A stretch of DNA of 64,000 nt, from the NCBI RefSeq assembly GCF_963678635.1, contig NC_087068.1:57273896-57337895 (forward strand), read 5' to 3'. Source of the stretch: Symsagittifera roscoffensis (taxonomy: Eukaryota; Xenacoelomorpha; Acoela; Convolutidae). Shown in pieces: positions 1 to 11,649 of the stretch. The stretch's first letter is position 1. The number at the start of each line of letters is the position of its first letter. A model generated the notes under the pieces. It made no database searches. It was not told the origin of the DNA and saw only the letters and a list, made by a program, of their open reading frames with translations. Made by a program: the position numbers and the translations under genes.

Positions 1-785
1 AATTTTGTTCATTGTATAATCTTCTTCAATGAAATTCATTCACAGGAGTTTGTTTTTATATGATACACAAGTTAATATTTTTTGTTTTTTAAGAAAAAAA
101 ACATTTAAAAAACTACGTAGTTGTTTTTTTTTATTTTGAAGAACCTTTGATTATAAGTTTACAGAAAAGTTATTGACATGGATCGATTTGACGGAATAAC
201 TTTTTCAGTGTTTTAAAATTTCAGCTTCTTTTGATCAACTTCAGCATATCATGATATGCCTGAGCCATCCTCAAAAAAAATGCGTGTTTTGATTATTGTG
301 GGTGGAGAAAAATTTATTGAAGAGATCATTTTTTTCACTTATAGCTATAACAAACGATTTTTTCAAACGAAGAAAAAATATAACCGTTGCCGTCAATACT
401 TATTATTATCAAGTTTAAAAATCAAATCTTAGTTTTTTCCAAAAAAAAGATCACTAGGAAAAAATGAAAAGGATAGTGGTGGTAAATTGTGGTGGTAAAA
501 CTATTGGTTTCTCTCGGTCTCTTCGTTTTTTTATCATAATTTTGAAAGAAAAACTCTGTTTCAGTTTATATTCTGAGTAAGCAGTAGAGTGACGAGGGAA
601 GCAACTTTGGTTCCCCCTAAACTTTTGTTGTCTCCTTTTCACCAAAATGTTTTTTGATTGCCGACCCTAAATTGATAACTTTTTTCCAATTTTCGAGAAC
701 GGACGAAACGGAACAATAATTATATATTTAAGAAAATATGCACGTACCTGCTTCACAAGGAAATGAAATCCATATCAGATTTCTG
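1..785. other. AT-rich non-coding DNA
   Basis: No convincing reading frame, RNA gene or element end was found. The stretch is rich in A and T homopolymers. The few open frames are short, low-complexity and lack splice-site support. Confidence 0.5.
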
Positions 786-789
786 TGCA

Positions 790-1865
790 TTATCCGGGTT
801 GACAACAACATGCTTGTCATGCAATTTTCATGAAGGAAAAAAATGCTTGTCATACTTTTTTCATACAATTTTATAGAGTAAAAGTTAGTGTATGAAAATA
901 GCAAAATAAGCATTTTTTTCCAGACTATGAAATTGTATGATAAGAATTTTTCCAAAAATAAAAAGACCAAAAAATATTTGTTTTGAAACTTTGTTTTTCA
1001 TCCAAAACACTAACTCTGGATTTTTTTCATAAAAAAACCCAGAGTGTAACTGGCAGTTATCACGCAGATAAACTGCATTTGGTGACTTTTCACATGAAAT
1101 TATACAGTACAAATGTAAATTTTTGTATGTGGCTAGATAATTTTTGGTTTGAAAACTTTGGTCGTTGAGAAAAAAGGCCTGTTTTTTTTACAAATTGATT
1201 TTTATCTTAGCAAATGAAACAAAAAAATCATAATTGTGTTTACAAAAAAAAACACTTTTTTTTCTGTGATTTTTGGATTTTTTTTGGGTGAAAAACTCAT
1301 CCTGGACTACGTTATAAACACAAAAAGTCAAAGTTTTCTCTCGCAAAAATTTATATTTGAGCACAAAAGCAAGTTCGCAACAAAAAAAGGAATTAAAAAT
1401 TTTTTACCCCAAATTTGTGTTTTTGCTTATCAAAAAATGCATATCATACAATTTTCATGCCTGAAAATTATATGATAAGCATTTTTTCCGACCGAAATTA
1501 AATTTTTTGATTGTCAAAATCCCTTCTATCTTAGATATAATTATTAAAAAAGTTTTTTACAGTTATCCAGGCACGTTTTTTCGTTATTTTTGAAAAAAAA
1601 ATCAATCACAAAATGATTATCTTATAATTTTCTTACATGAAAATTGTACGATAAGCATTTTTTTATCAAAAAGCTTAAATCATTTTTCTAATGACCAGAA
1701 AGCTACAAAAGAGGCAGATAGACCAAAAACGTTCATTAAAAACACTTAAAAAACTTTTTAAATTTTGTATGAAATTTGTATAATAAGCATTTTTTCCATA
1801 CACTTCATATATGAAACTGTATGGTAAGCATTTTTCTTCTATGGACGTCAACCCGGGTAATCCTG
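790..1865. mobile_element. Possible non-autonomous DNA element bounded by CCGGGTTGAC inverted ends
   Basis: The left side carries ATCCGGGTTGAC (near 790-802) and the right side carries GTCAACCCGGGT (near 1848-1860), an inverted pair. Just inside both ends, and repeatedly in the interior (about 830-900, 1435-1490, 1615-1665, 1775-1835), lie variants of a short palindromic motif pairing CATACAATTTTCAT with ATGAAAATTGTATG, usually next to AAGCATTTTT. The same motif with the same CCGGGTT neighbour recurs near 40290-41900. No transposase is encoded. AACCCGGGTT is itself palindromic, so the inverted-end reading rests partly on the flanking GAC/GTC. Confidence 0.4.
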
Positions 1866-1989
1866 GAAGTGACGGCTGATGCTTGATATGAAAAACGTGA
1901 TGTCTTTTATTCAAAAAATGCAGAAATATTCAAAAAAATATTTAAATGTGTTCACATTTTTTAAGGAAAGAGCGAACGAAAAACTAAAA

Positions 1990-2221
1990 GAGCACCTCGA
2001 ACTATTTGGATTTTCAGACTAATTTCGATCTGAAAAGCCAAATTTTCCGACTTGTATTTTTTCAGCAGCTAGACAACATTCCCGAGCTTGTTTTAGAATT
2101 CGAAGCACAGCCAATAGAGCTGGATTTTGATACGACACTTCTCCCGTACGAGATTTTTTCCAGGTGGTCAAAATCGATTGGACAAAACAAATCCTGCGCA
2201 ATAAATTTTTCCACTTCGTGA
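1990..2221 (+). CDS. Coding-like patch, possible terminal exon (unrecognised)
   Basis: This GC-richer patch is open on both strands. On the plus strand a good acceptor (pyrimidine run then CAG) ends at about 2066 and is followed by an open frame reading QLDNIPELVLEFEAQPIELD and onward to TGA at 2219-2221. AATAAA-type signals follow at about 2236 and 2278. On the minus strand 2019-2201 is also open and protein-like (for example SRTGEVSYQNPALLAVLRIL) behind a possible acceptor. The downstream polyadenylation-like signals favour the plus strand, but I cannot settle it. No family is recognised. Confidence 0.3.
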
Positions 2222-2565
2222 AGTGATCATTATCGAAATAAAAATAGCCTGTAAAAATGGTGTTGCAAACATAGAATGAATAAAGTAAGATTTTTGCTCA
2301 TTTTTCTTGGCATAGAGAGAACTTTCAAAAAAATATATGTTTTCATAAGTATTTTCTCAGAGAAGTTTATTCCAGTTTAAACTGTGTCCTAGCTGTTAAG
2401 CAGCCAATTAAAACTTGTTCCTCTCAAGTTAGACATTCTTATGTAAATATATATCTAGATTTATTGAACTTTAGAAAAAAAATTAAATATCCGTTAATTA
2501 TTAATATATAAAGTTTTTCAGTGAAAATTTACTTCAATTTATGTAAGGATTAATCATCCGATTGA

Positions 2566-2991
2566 TCAAACTTCACTTTGTTTGTGATCGCTTGACGCAA
2601 ACGTAAACATAGTTTCGTCCAAGCTCTCTTCGGCCAGAAAACTGCTTCCGCAAATCACAGGTGAGGACCGAAGACCTCCGTTGGAATAAGAAGTAGACGT
2701 TATAGCCACTGATGAGTTTATGTTATTGTTGTTATGACTACTATTGTTGTTGTTATTGTTGTTGCTGGTGTTGTTGGTGTTGTTGTTGTTGTTGTTGTTG
2801 TTTCGGGATGAGTTCTGGGATGACAAGGGTGACCATATGGAGCTGTGGGTGTTGTAGAGCTTGTATGCGATGTCTCTGCCTATGATCAGGTTCATCATGT
2901 GAGTCAGATACTTGTTCTTCTTCATCAATTTCTCCATGTTCGATCTCCTCCAAGTGACGTAAGTGCTGTCCACTTCCGCGATTATGGTGAC
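2566..2991 (-). CDS. POPDC exon 3: end of Popeye domain and Asn-rich tail
   Basis: The exon starts after acceptor AAG (ending 2992) with VTIIAEVDSTYVTW, completes the domain with the conserved LIIGRDIAYKLY and ends at TGA 2568-2566. The tail after KLY holds about 25 Asn with few Thr, Ser, His and Ile, encoded by an AAC/AAT repeat. It ends in an acidic/Ser stretch and HKQSEV. Tails of this family vary in sequence, so the Asn run need not be functional. Confidence 0.87.
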   Translation of the reverse strand, partial: VTIIAEVDSTYVTWRRSNMEKLMKKNKYLTHMMNLIIGRDIAYKLYNTHSSIWSPLSSQNSSRNNNNNNNNTNNTSNNNNNNNSSHNNNNINSSVAITSTSYSNGGLRSSPVICGSSFLAEESLDETMFTFASSDHKQSEV

Positions 2992-5743
2992 CTTAATTTT
3001 TGACTAGATATTAATGTCAAAAACAATGAGCAATAATAAAAACGCGGGTGTGTCGACCAGGGTGGGGGTATAGGGCTATGGAATTGATGATGGCGTGATG
3101 GGGGGGGGGGTTTGGGATGGGGGGGGGGGGGTGGGGGTTTGGGATGGAGGGGAGGGTTTGGGATGGAGGGGAGGGTTTGGGATGGGGGGGGGGTTTGTTG
3201 AAGTTGGTGATTTTGTATTGCAACAAAATCTACGCTATAACTTATGGATATCCAGGGAGTCTTGAGGTTTTTTTTTGTTGCTCATTATATTCGATGTCAA
3301 TATTCCTCTCGAACCTGCTGGCAAAAACTGAGTTTATTTTGTCGTAAACCTTCTTTTCATCATAATTTTCTGTTTTCTGGACAACTTTTGACTGTTCACC
3401 AAAAAAAACCTGGAGAACTCGAGGATTTCCAAATAGCTCGGTTAAAAAGCGCTTGAATTTTTTAAGGCTTCCCATATGATTCATACAAATTGCGGACCAA
3501 ATTGCCTGTTACGAAATGTCGAAAGGAGTGACTCCTAGTCATTTTCGCCCCAAAAACACAGTAATTTCTGCTCTAGTCATTTCCGCCCGATTCCATTGTA
3601 GTGTTATTGGTGCATATCCAGTGGCGTGTGCAGAATTTTTTCTAAGGGGGGGGGGGAGGGGCGGTTTTTCGAAAAATTTAGACAATTTTGCCGACCTTTT
3701 TTTAGGTCGACCAATTTGATTTTCCGAGCTCTCCGAAAATACTATAAGAACCCTAGGCAGGGGCGGATCTAGGATTTTCTCGAGGGGGGGGGGGGGGCGG
3801 ATTTTCAAAAATTTTCGAAAAATTTGTCGACCTTTTTTTTAGGTCGACCAAATCGATTTTCTGAGCTCTCCTAAAGCACGAGAAAAATGCTGTTTTGGCC
3901 AAACTTTCTGCGCCGCAGGCAAATTTTGAAAAAACAGGTCAAAAAAGCCGTTTTTGGGCACTTTGGAAAGTTTTGACAAAAAAATTGCGTTTTTTTAGCC
4001 CCCCCCCCCCAAAAAAAAAAAGTTAGTATATACTGGCGCCAAAGGCGCCTTTTGAAAAACTTTAGAATCGGTCAAAAATGGATTTCTTAAAAAGTACCAA
4101 AGGGGGGACCCTTTGGGTCGGCAGCGGGTCGAATCCGTGAGGGGGGAGGGGGACCCTTTGGAAAATTTTGGCAACCAGAATTGAAGGCGGAAAACGGAAA
4201 GCGGTCATAGCCAACCCCCCAACCCCCTCGGCGCCCTACTGTGTATATCAAAGCGAATAATAGGGCCAATAGTATAACTTCCCTTATGTTTGATAATGTA
4301 TATCAAATCGAAATACAGGGAATAGTTTCAGGGTGGAAATGACCGGTCACAGAAAATAATACTACCGTCATTTGGGATTAATTACACATATGCATATATA
4401 TTTACCCTGAAGGTGCGCTTGGTCTCAGGGTCGTATGCCTCCCACTCGGGCGAGTCCATGAACTGACCCGGCATGATAGAGTGCAGGGTCTGTTCATTCT
4501 GTGTAGCCACTAGTCTAAACACGATGCAACCCTCCATTTATCCTCATGTATTAAGATACGCTAAAGACATCAGGCCAGCAGGCTATGTATTAAGATAGAA
4601 AATAGGTTTTCAATGTATTAGGATAGCTAATAGCAGGCAGCCTCCGACCATCAACAACGTATAACTACTGGTTATGTATTGAAAGTCATTAGAGGGATGA
4701 TGTAAAACTGTGTTTGGAACTGTTTCACATTTTTGGAACTATCTCATCATTCAAATAGTTTTTCTATAACAGTGTGTAATAAAAAAAGTTTCTAATTTTG
4801 GGTTAAAAAACATGCCCATTTTTGTCATCTTTTGAATCAACTCCCTTAAAAAGCAAATTCCTACTGCTGAAACCTATCCTTAAATAAAGCTTCCCGAAAA
4901 GATTGTCATACCATTTTTTTTTCAGGTATCGAGATAATGCATTTAGTTGTTAAAAATTTTTTGACATAAGTTGGACAAATAGTTTGATGTAGAAAAATGA
5001 AATAAAACAAAACCTTTGTCAAAACGAAGTGATTTTGACAGAAAAATGAAATAAAACAAAAACTTTGACAAAACGAAGTGATTTTGACAGAAAAATGAAA
5101 TAAAACAAAAACTTTGATAAAACAAAGTGATTTTGACAAAAAAATGAGATAAAACAAAAATCGCGACAAGTGATTTTGACTTGCGAATGACTCACTTGCC
5201 ACTGAGCAGAACAGACAGCTCTGCTCCCGCATTTCTCTGACCTTCAGCCGCAAAAAGGTCATTAGCCTCTATGGTTTGAAGTCCATTGCTGCAAGCCATC
5301 AGTTCCTTGAACGTCTTGAAATCCACGTTCATAGGCGCAAACAACATCTCGTAAAGCGGCATCGTATTCACACTAGGCGCTTTCAAAGCATCGAACGAAT
5401 CGTGAAGCCGATAACAAAGTATGCCGACATTGGCGATTGTCAGAATCGCGAACCACATCGCAACATCGAAATGTTGCAGAATCGTATGTCCCCAAAATGA
5501 TAGAAAAGCGTATCCAAGAGCAGAGCAAAAGTTTAAAACCAACTTTTCGGCCGGCCACGATTTCGAATAAATGATACCGCAACCGACAATGGCGCACCCG
5601 ATGTAGAAATAACGGCCAGGGCAAACCCATTTTGTCATTTCGACGGACTGGTCGTCAAAGTTCTCGGAAAGGTCTGAAACAATCCAAGTTAGCAAGTTAT
5701 CAAAAATGTAAAAGTTTTCGCATTGAAAAACTACGTTGGTCAT
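2566..5743 (-). CDS. Popeye domain-containing protein (BVES/POPDC family), spliced gene
   Basis: POPDC proteins are three-pass membrane proteins with a cytoplasmic cAMP-binding Popeye domain. In vertebrate muscle they bind TREK-1 and act in conduction and membrane trafficking. Three exons are visible: 5673 (or 5743) to 5196, 4514 to 4406, and 2991 to 2566. Joining across GTGAGT, GTAAAT and AG borders preserves frame and gives about 340-365 residues, the normal family length. Exon 1 has three hydrophobic segments, then the family pattern LSVLLSGK. Exon 2 holds the invariant phosphate-binding motif DSPEW. The FQVT motif reads FRVT and is split by intron 2 (FR|VT). Exon 3 continues VTIIAEVDSTYVTW and IIGRDIAYKLY, then an Asn-rich tail. 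The paralogue cannot be assigned. A further upstream exon is possible. This is the clearest host gene in the window. Confidence 0.9.
2728..2812 (-). repeat. AAC/AAT trinucleotide repeat inside the POPDC coding tail
   Basis: On the plus strand this is a GTT/ATT run broken by GCT, GGT and ACT units. It stays in frame with exon 3 and codes for Asn, so length changes in whole units would only lengthen or shorten the poly-Asn tract. Confidence 0.85.
3095..3195 (+). repeat. G-rich minisatellite in POPDC intron 2
   Basis: About five copies of a roughly 20-bp unit containing GGTTTGGGATGG, separated by long G runs. Several runs of four or more G on one strand could form a quadruplex. Being on the plus strand, the G-rich strand is opposite to the POPDC transcript, which would carry C runs. 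Confidence 0.75.
3615..4080. mobile_element. hAT/MITE-like repeat fragments with GTCGAC palindromes and poly-G/C
   Basis: Two starts resembling hAT-type terminal sequences, CAGTGGCG (near 3620) and CAGGGGCGGATCTAGGATTT (near 3759), are each followed by poly-G and then GTCGACC...AGGTCGAC palindromes (about 3700-3715 and 3827-3850). A GGCGCCAAAGGCGCC palindrome follows at about 4035. Related pieces occur at 18290-18400, 13460-13510 and 42780-42970. No transposase is seen. Confidence 0.45.
4406..4514 (-). CDS. POPDC exon 2: cAMP phosphate-binding cassette (DSPEW)
   Basis: This 109-nt exon lies between acceptor GTTTAG (4520-4515) and donor GTAAAT (starting 4405). One nucleotide completes the Lys codon split by intron 1, then 36 codons follow. 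They include LHSIMPGQF and MDSPEWEAYD, the family's most conserved block. The spacing of nine residues between the GK of exon 1 and LHSI equals that recalled for vertebrate POPDC proteins, which supports the splice choice. Confidence 0.88.
4992..5180 (+). repeat. 49-bp minisatellite in POPDC intron 1
   Basis: Three near-identical 49-bp units (4992-5040, 5041-5089, 5090-5138) and a degraded fourth begin about 15 bases inside intron 1, next to the exon 1 donor. Each unit starts GAAAAATGAAATAAAACAAA and ends AAGTGATTTTGACA. Confidence 0.9.
5196..5743 (-). CDS. POPDC exon 1: transmembrane region and start of Popeye domain
   Basis: The frame opens at ATG 5743 and runs to the donor AA|GTGAGT at 5195, ending in LSVLLSGK, which matches the family's domain core. 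An alternative 5' border is an acceptor ending at 5674 (GTTTCAG), preceded by a CTAAC branch-point-like sequence. In that case the exon is 5196-5673 and the first residues come from an unseen upstream exon. Three hydrophobic stretches (around YFYIGCAIVGCGIIY, LNFCSALGYAFLSFWG and AMWFAILTIANVGIL) fit the family's three membrane helices. The following MPLYEMLFAPMNVDFKTFKEL matches the conserved post-membrane segment. Confidence 0.85.
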
Positions 5744-7889
5744 TTTTGGGTTGTAAATATCAGATTGAAAATAGATGCAATTTTATCAGAGTGACTTGAC
5801 CTAACGTAAAGACACAGGAAACTAACTTAAGTATTAAGTAAATTGGATATTCATATAGAACTAATGGAAATAGCTTCAATAAATGGTAGTAGCGGATTTA
5901 GGGGGAAATTAAGTGGGGGCGGGGGTGATGGGTGGTCGGGGTTTGGCCGTAAGCATTTTAAAAGTGAAACAATTATTGCCGGTTGCAGCACAAGTAGTAC
6001 AAAATGTTGAAACTACGATCGCAGTAGCTTTGACAATTATGATTTTAAAAAGAAAACGGGAAAAAAGTTGTAAGTTTTATTGAATTATTTGTCGTTTTTG
6101 TTCCGACCAGTGGGAGAGAACTAAGACAGGCTAAAGTATTTTTTGCAAGCAGATAACACTAGAGAAAAATTGTCAAACAAAACAAATGACTTCTTATTAT
6201 CAAAGCAGTATCCTGTTGAAGCCCATTCAGTTGTAAATAAAATTTGAAGAAAAAAAAATTGAAAAAACTGATTCGAAGTTTTTCAATTCTTTTGCTTTTT
6301 CTAATTGCTTTACCCAAACTACAGCTGTCAAATATTTGGCTGCTAGAAACACTGCAACTATCTGTTCGTGTTTCTTGTGGTATAGCTAGGGCTTGTAAAA
6401 ACATTTTAACTAATGCAACGCACAGAACAAAACAATTTTTCGATGAGATTATAAGTTTTTTTCTTCAAGTTAGTGTTGTAGCAATTTTGGTGCGTGGTGT
6501 GATGAGATAACTTTACAAACGCGTAGAAACTTAATTAAAAAAAAACTTTTTTCTAATTTTTTCATTTTTTTTAGGAAAAAAGTCAACGTTTTTTTAAAAG
6601 CTCATTTGCCAAAGAAGCGCCGGCAAAATTTGGTTTGTTTTCAATAAAATCAAATTTGGTTACACTAAAAGACTAAATAAAAAATAAAATTTTCAAATAA
6701 CGGACGTTACTTGATCGCTTTACTCGCTCGAAATTGGATCAAAACTCAAAAAATTTAAAACGGCCTTTCTTGGTACTATAAACTTTTTTGAAATTTTAAA
6801 ACAAAGTTCGAATCACCACTAAAATAGCTTTCAAATGATATACTACTCAATGCATTCCAATAATTTTTTTGATACCTGACTTTGGGTGGGAAAAAAACTA
6901 AAATAAGAGTTACAAAACTCCTCCCCTTTTCAATAGTCAGAACATTGAAAACTGGATTTATGTTTGAGATGAACTAGCAGCATCTTGTATCAACCCGGGT
7001 TTTTAAATAAACACAACAGTTTGTTTGAGAGAACAACGAAAAAACAATTATCGGAAAGATTTCGGTAGATTGCGTGATGAAGAATATATGTTCAATTAGA
7101 CTGCTTGTATATCAGTGCAAAGTCCTGAACTTTCAGACTACCCTTTAATCATTATCATTTGATGTTGGTATGAAAATACTAAAAAGTCTCAAGGAAAATG
7201 TCAAATAACCATTCTGAAAACTTGAGTTGTTCAAAATTGTACGACGAATTCACTTTAAAACAATTTTGTAGTGCATCATATATTGCCTCTTCAGCCTCAT
7301 AACTAAAATTATCACAGCGCGCATAAAGTAGGTCAGAGCGTGTCTAGTTTTGCAATTTTAAAACCCCGAGACTTCAAAAATATAGTGATCGTCGAAAGTA
7401 AGTTATCTTCTCACATTTGAACTCGGGAACTCGATATCTTCACTGAAAGATAGAAAAAAATATTGGGTAAACGTTTATTTTGATTGTTGCAGTTTGACTG
7501 AAGAAGAAAAAAAACCCTATGAAAAAATAGTCCAAAATTTTTCGAAAGTCGGAACAAAATATCTGCGCTGATACGAGAGTTTTTAGTTTTCACTACATAA
7601 TTACTGTAGAAAAAATGAAAAACGCGCAATAACTATTGATTTTAAAATCATTAAATCGAAGATATCTGGCTTTTTTGATAAAAGAATTTTCGTATATTGA
7701 TTAAATAATTTCCTAGAAAAGCGCATAATGACATAACATAGATAAAATGAAAGATGATATTGAATTAAATTCCCCAGTATTTTGTTGACTTTATTCGGTT
7801 TCGCATATTTTCAAAAAAGTTATTTTGAAAGCATTTCTTCTATCAACGGACAAAACACAGACAATACGTCCATTTCTGGTGCACTTAGA

Positions 7890-8420
7890 AAGCAATCTTT
7901 GCAATATTCTTGCAAAGGAATGCAAATCTTGTAAGAATCTTGCAAAACTTGCATTCACCCAGCCAGGTAGACTTTCACTGATGTTTATTAAATTATGCGT
8001 TTCATGCAAACTTCTAAATTTGCAAATTTTCAGATTTTTTGCAGTTTGCACTTTCATATTTGGGTTAATAAGGAGTAAAAATTTTCTCATCAGTAATCGA
8101 AATTTTTTGATCATTAACTTTTTTTGAAGTTTTTCAAAAAATGAAGTTTTTTCCTTTAGAAACCTTGGTTTCGCCTGCATTCGGGCAATTTCTTCAGGTT
8201 TTGTTTGGTTTTGGGGAATGTAATCCAACAATATGATTAGGAATTTTAAAAACAGTGAGCATACCAAACAATGAAGCGGTGAGCAAATAGATCAAATTTT
8301 AGATTAGACTGCAAAATCTTGCTTATTTCTTGCACAAATCTTGCAAGAATTTTGCAAGAAAAAGCAAGAATAATGTTCTTATGCAAGACGTCTTGCAACA
8401 TTTCCAACATTTCGAGAACA
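7890..8420. repeat. Dispersed CTTGCAA/TTGCAAG repeats
   Basis: Many copies of CTTGCAA or its complement are clustered at about 7895-7960 and 8315-8400, with a looser run near 8010-8050. The arrangement is irregular, so it may be a decayed satellite or paired ends of a small element. Confidence 0.5.
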
Positions 8421-10035
8421 CTGGGGAACTTGATCTGAACACAAGTCTGCCAGATCTGACCACGTGTATGTGACATATCTGATCACATGCTTGCCAGATC
8501 TGGTTATGTGTTAATCGTATTTGATTAAAACTGCAAAATTACTGCAACTGCAAGCAAAACTTAACACTTGTTTTGGCATAAACAGAAATTATGTAACCGG
8601 AAAATAACTTAAAAGTACTAAAATTCGCATTAAAAAGCAAATCTGAGCAGCTTCTTGAAAAACTCAAGGTTAATTCATCAGCAATAAGCTGAACAGAAAG
8701 ATTTTCAAAACAAGACCGATTAAAAAATGGCCCATGTGAACAATCCTCCTAAAATTAAAGGGCAAACTCAAGCCTTAAGGCTTGCATGTTCTATGCTCAA
8801 GTCTAATTGGTTAAAAATCTTTTTTTAACTAAGTGATTAATCTCCCGCTGATGATTTACGGGAAGTTAGTTCATTGGTTCAAAAGAAGGAATTTAAAATT
8901 TTTTTAAAAAAATTCTAAGCAAAAAAAAAAAAAATTTAGAAAAGAGGCAATCACAGTAGAGAGTTTTTAAGCCAGACAACAAAATAAAAATGCCAACACA
9001 AAAACGAGAGCCTTGAAATCAACAAAATTATGATTTTTTTAAATGTTTCAAAAAACAACTTTTAAGAATTTGCGGCAGTTTTAGACAAAATGCAGATAAA
9101 ATATAGGCAGATAGTTTTTTTTAAATTTTTGGTTTCTTCAATTCATAATAAAATAAACCCAAGATTACTCTCAAACGTTAGAAAAAATTTAACGCGAAAA
9201 CCAAAGTATATGATACAACTTTTCCACTAAAACTTCGATTGCTACAGTTTTTTACTTACAATTAGATATAATACAAAACCACTTTAGAAAACTCGCGAGC
9301 AACGTTTCTTTCAAACTATAGAGAAACTTCTTGATATCCAGTTTTTGAAAACTCTTTTTAAAAGTTATTTACATGCGGCCAAGTTTGTTTTCCTGCAAAA
9401 ATAAACTGATCATTGGAACCTACTTTGATTTTATATAGAACGTTGCACTAGCAGTTTTCGGCAAAGGAAAATCTCAACAGTTTTTTTAGATAGTGGAAAT
9501 ATCCGAAATCCATCCGAAATCCACCCGAAAGTCAATCAAAATGCGACTGAAAGAGATTTTTTTTATGTCATTCAAATCCATATATTCTGTACCTACCCGC
9601 ACTGACTAAAATGGTTTCAAATTGAGTTAAATTGACTTTGAAAATTTTGGACCATTTTGAAAATTTTGGATCAATTTGAGAGTCTAAAAAAATCTATGTT
9701 AAACAATTCTGATGGATTTTTCGACTAATTAAAATTCAGCCAAATCTTACTTTAACTCATCCGAGTCCTACTAAGTTCCATTCAAATCCATTCAAAAATA
9801 CCCATTAGCAAATTAGCTTTACTTTTTAAAAGTCCATTTCAAATAAAATCAATTAAATTTTTTTGCTAGAATTGCAAGAACAAGCTATTTAGAAAAATAA
9901 GTAAAATATTTTTTCTCGATTTCTCAAATAATAAAAACGTGCCAGATAAGTAGAAATCAAAATAAAGCCTATACTAATCAGCAAAAATCATCATTGTGAA
10001 CTAGGTTTTAAACAAAAACGTAAGTAGCAAATCGA

Positions 10036-10310
10036 GAAAATGTTGAATAGAAATAAGATTTTGATTTCGCAAACTTTCATTGAAATCATAGAAAATATTC
10101 ATTTTAAAACTTAATTTTGACAAAAGTCTGTTAACAGATTCAGAAAACGGTCGAAATTAATCAGCTTTTGAGCTCAAAAAGAGGCAACAAGTTCATATAA
10201 AATCATCAATGTAAATCAGCTTTCCGGCAAAAATAGTTATAATAAATCAAGAAAATGGTCAATATAGATCAAATTTTGAGCTCGAAATATGCAATGAAAT
10301 CATATAATGT
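10036..10310 (+). repeat. Degenerate tandem repeat, unit about 103 bp
   Basis: Three diverged units begin at about 10036, 10141 and 10243. They share a core resembling GAAAATGGTC, then ATCAAATTTTGAGCTC and AATCATAT. Similar scattered sequence continues on both sides. Confidence 0.5.
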
Positions 10311-11649
10311 TAATGGTATTTTGAAAAGTATTTGATTTTTTCATTGGGTTACCATACGCTATATGGATGTAAAATGAAAAATGATGTGCAATGAATAAAT
10401 ACAGCACAAAGTTGAAACTGATGAAATATGAATGAGAAAAATAGGTTTAGATTGAAACCTAAAAATAAAAATAAATTCAGACTGAAAAAAATGGATTTAA
10501 ATTAATTTAATTTGATCTAGCTCACTTTTTTAGTTGAAGATCAATATAAATCAATTTTGAATTCATCCAAAACCATCTTAATCTTTTCTATTCAATCTTT
10601 GTACTTTTTTCATGCTAAAATCGATCTCTTTCGAAATTACATACTTATTAGTTCTAAATTCGATACTACTTCGTTTTTGTCAGTGAGTGTAGTATAGTGC
10701 ATAATAAACATAAATTTAGTTCACTAGCAGTAATGATAGAGTCACTAAGATATTCTTACCGTTATTTGAGTCCATATTCAATCAGTCTAAAGTTAAATCC
10801 GAAACCGAAAAAAAAACAATGTGACCGTCAGGGCACTCTCTTTTATCAGCTTTATGTAAAATTTTGCAAAATGTTTTGCAGCGGAGTTGAAAAAGCTAAT
10901 CTAGAATAACAATTTATGCTTCCAAAAACTTACACCATAACTATTTGGCACACTGATAAATATGAAAAAAGCAAACAGCAGCTCATTTTGAATTTTTTAT
11001 AATTGTGGTATTACTTCCTTGGAAAAAATCAACGTAAAATGCTGGTATTTTCCGCAAGTATTTTAAAAATAAGTCCGACCTTATACGCTTTTATAAGCGT
11101 ATACATGCAAAGGCTAACCACTATTTTCCAATTACGTATTAAAAATTGAGAGAGCGGAAAAGAATACATAGGCTCGAAGCGGGATGAAATTTACCCACGT
11201 TTAACACCATGTAGCTATTTTACTTTGACATTTTTTTTCAGTCACGCGGACGCTTTTCCCCCATTTTCAGATGAGCTCCAAAATGTTTCTTTTTATGGCA
11301 ATGTTGTTACTTATTTCTTTGAAAAGCTTTTGATTGATGATGCCCATATTGTAAAATGAAATGCCTTTAACAACCAATCTTTGCACTTTAAACAAACCGA
11401 TCAATCTATTGGGTAATGCTCTGCTCTCGCGACGTAAGTTCGAAAATGCAGAAAAAAATTTAAAAAACTTGAAGAACTTTAAATTGTCTACGTCTCTGAC
11501 ATTTCATGATATTTCATGCAATCACGTCTCAAATGGCATAAAAAAGAAAGTATTTCAAAATGCATGAAATTAATGCAACAATTGAACAAAATTCCGGGAA
11601 ACTTTCCTTATTGGAACCAGATCTAAACTAGTATTTATCATTGGTTATT

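Larger units (their letters stand above)
5744..11389. other. AT-rich non-coding stretch
   Basis: No gene supported by motifs and splice sites was found. The stretch contains dispersed TTGCAAGA-type repeats (about 7890-8420), a short CAGATCTG/TGATCA repeat patch (about 8440-8520), a 16-bp perfect palindrome CAAGCCTTAAGGCTTG near 8773, a degenerate tandem repeat (10036-10310) and a palindrome ATACGCTTTTATAAGCGTAT near 11083. The rest is homopolymer-rich with only short open frames. Confidence 0.5.

Noticed and set aside
4992-5180. Regular 49-bp direct repeats resembling a CRISPR array
   Set aside because: Units are contiguous with no variable spacers, lie in a eukaryotic intron, and are a simple minisatellite.
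11273-11333. Short ATG frame after a good acceptor resembling a signal peptide (MSSKMFLFMAMLLLISLKSF)
   Set aside because: It stops after 20 codons, no donor is visible and such hydrophobic runs are frequent in AT-rich DNA.
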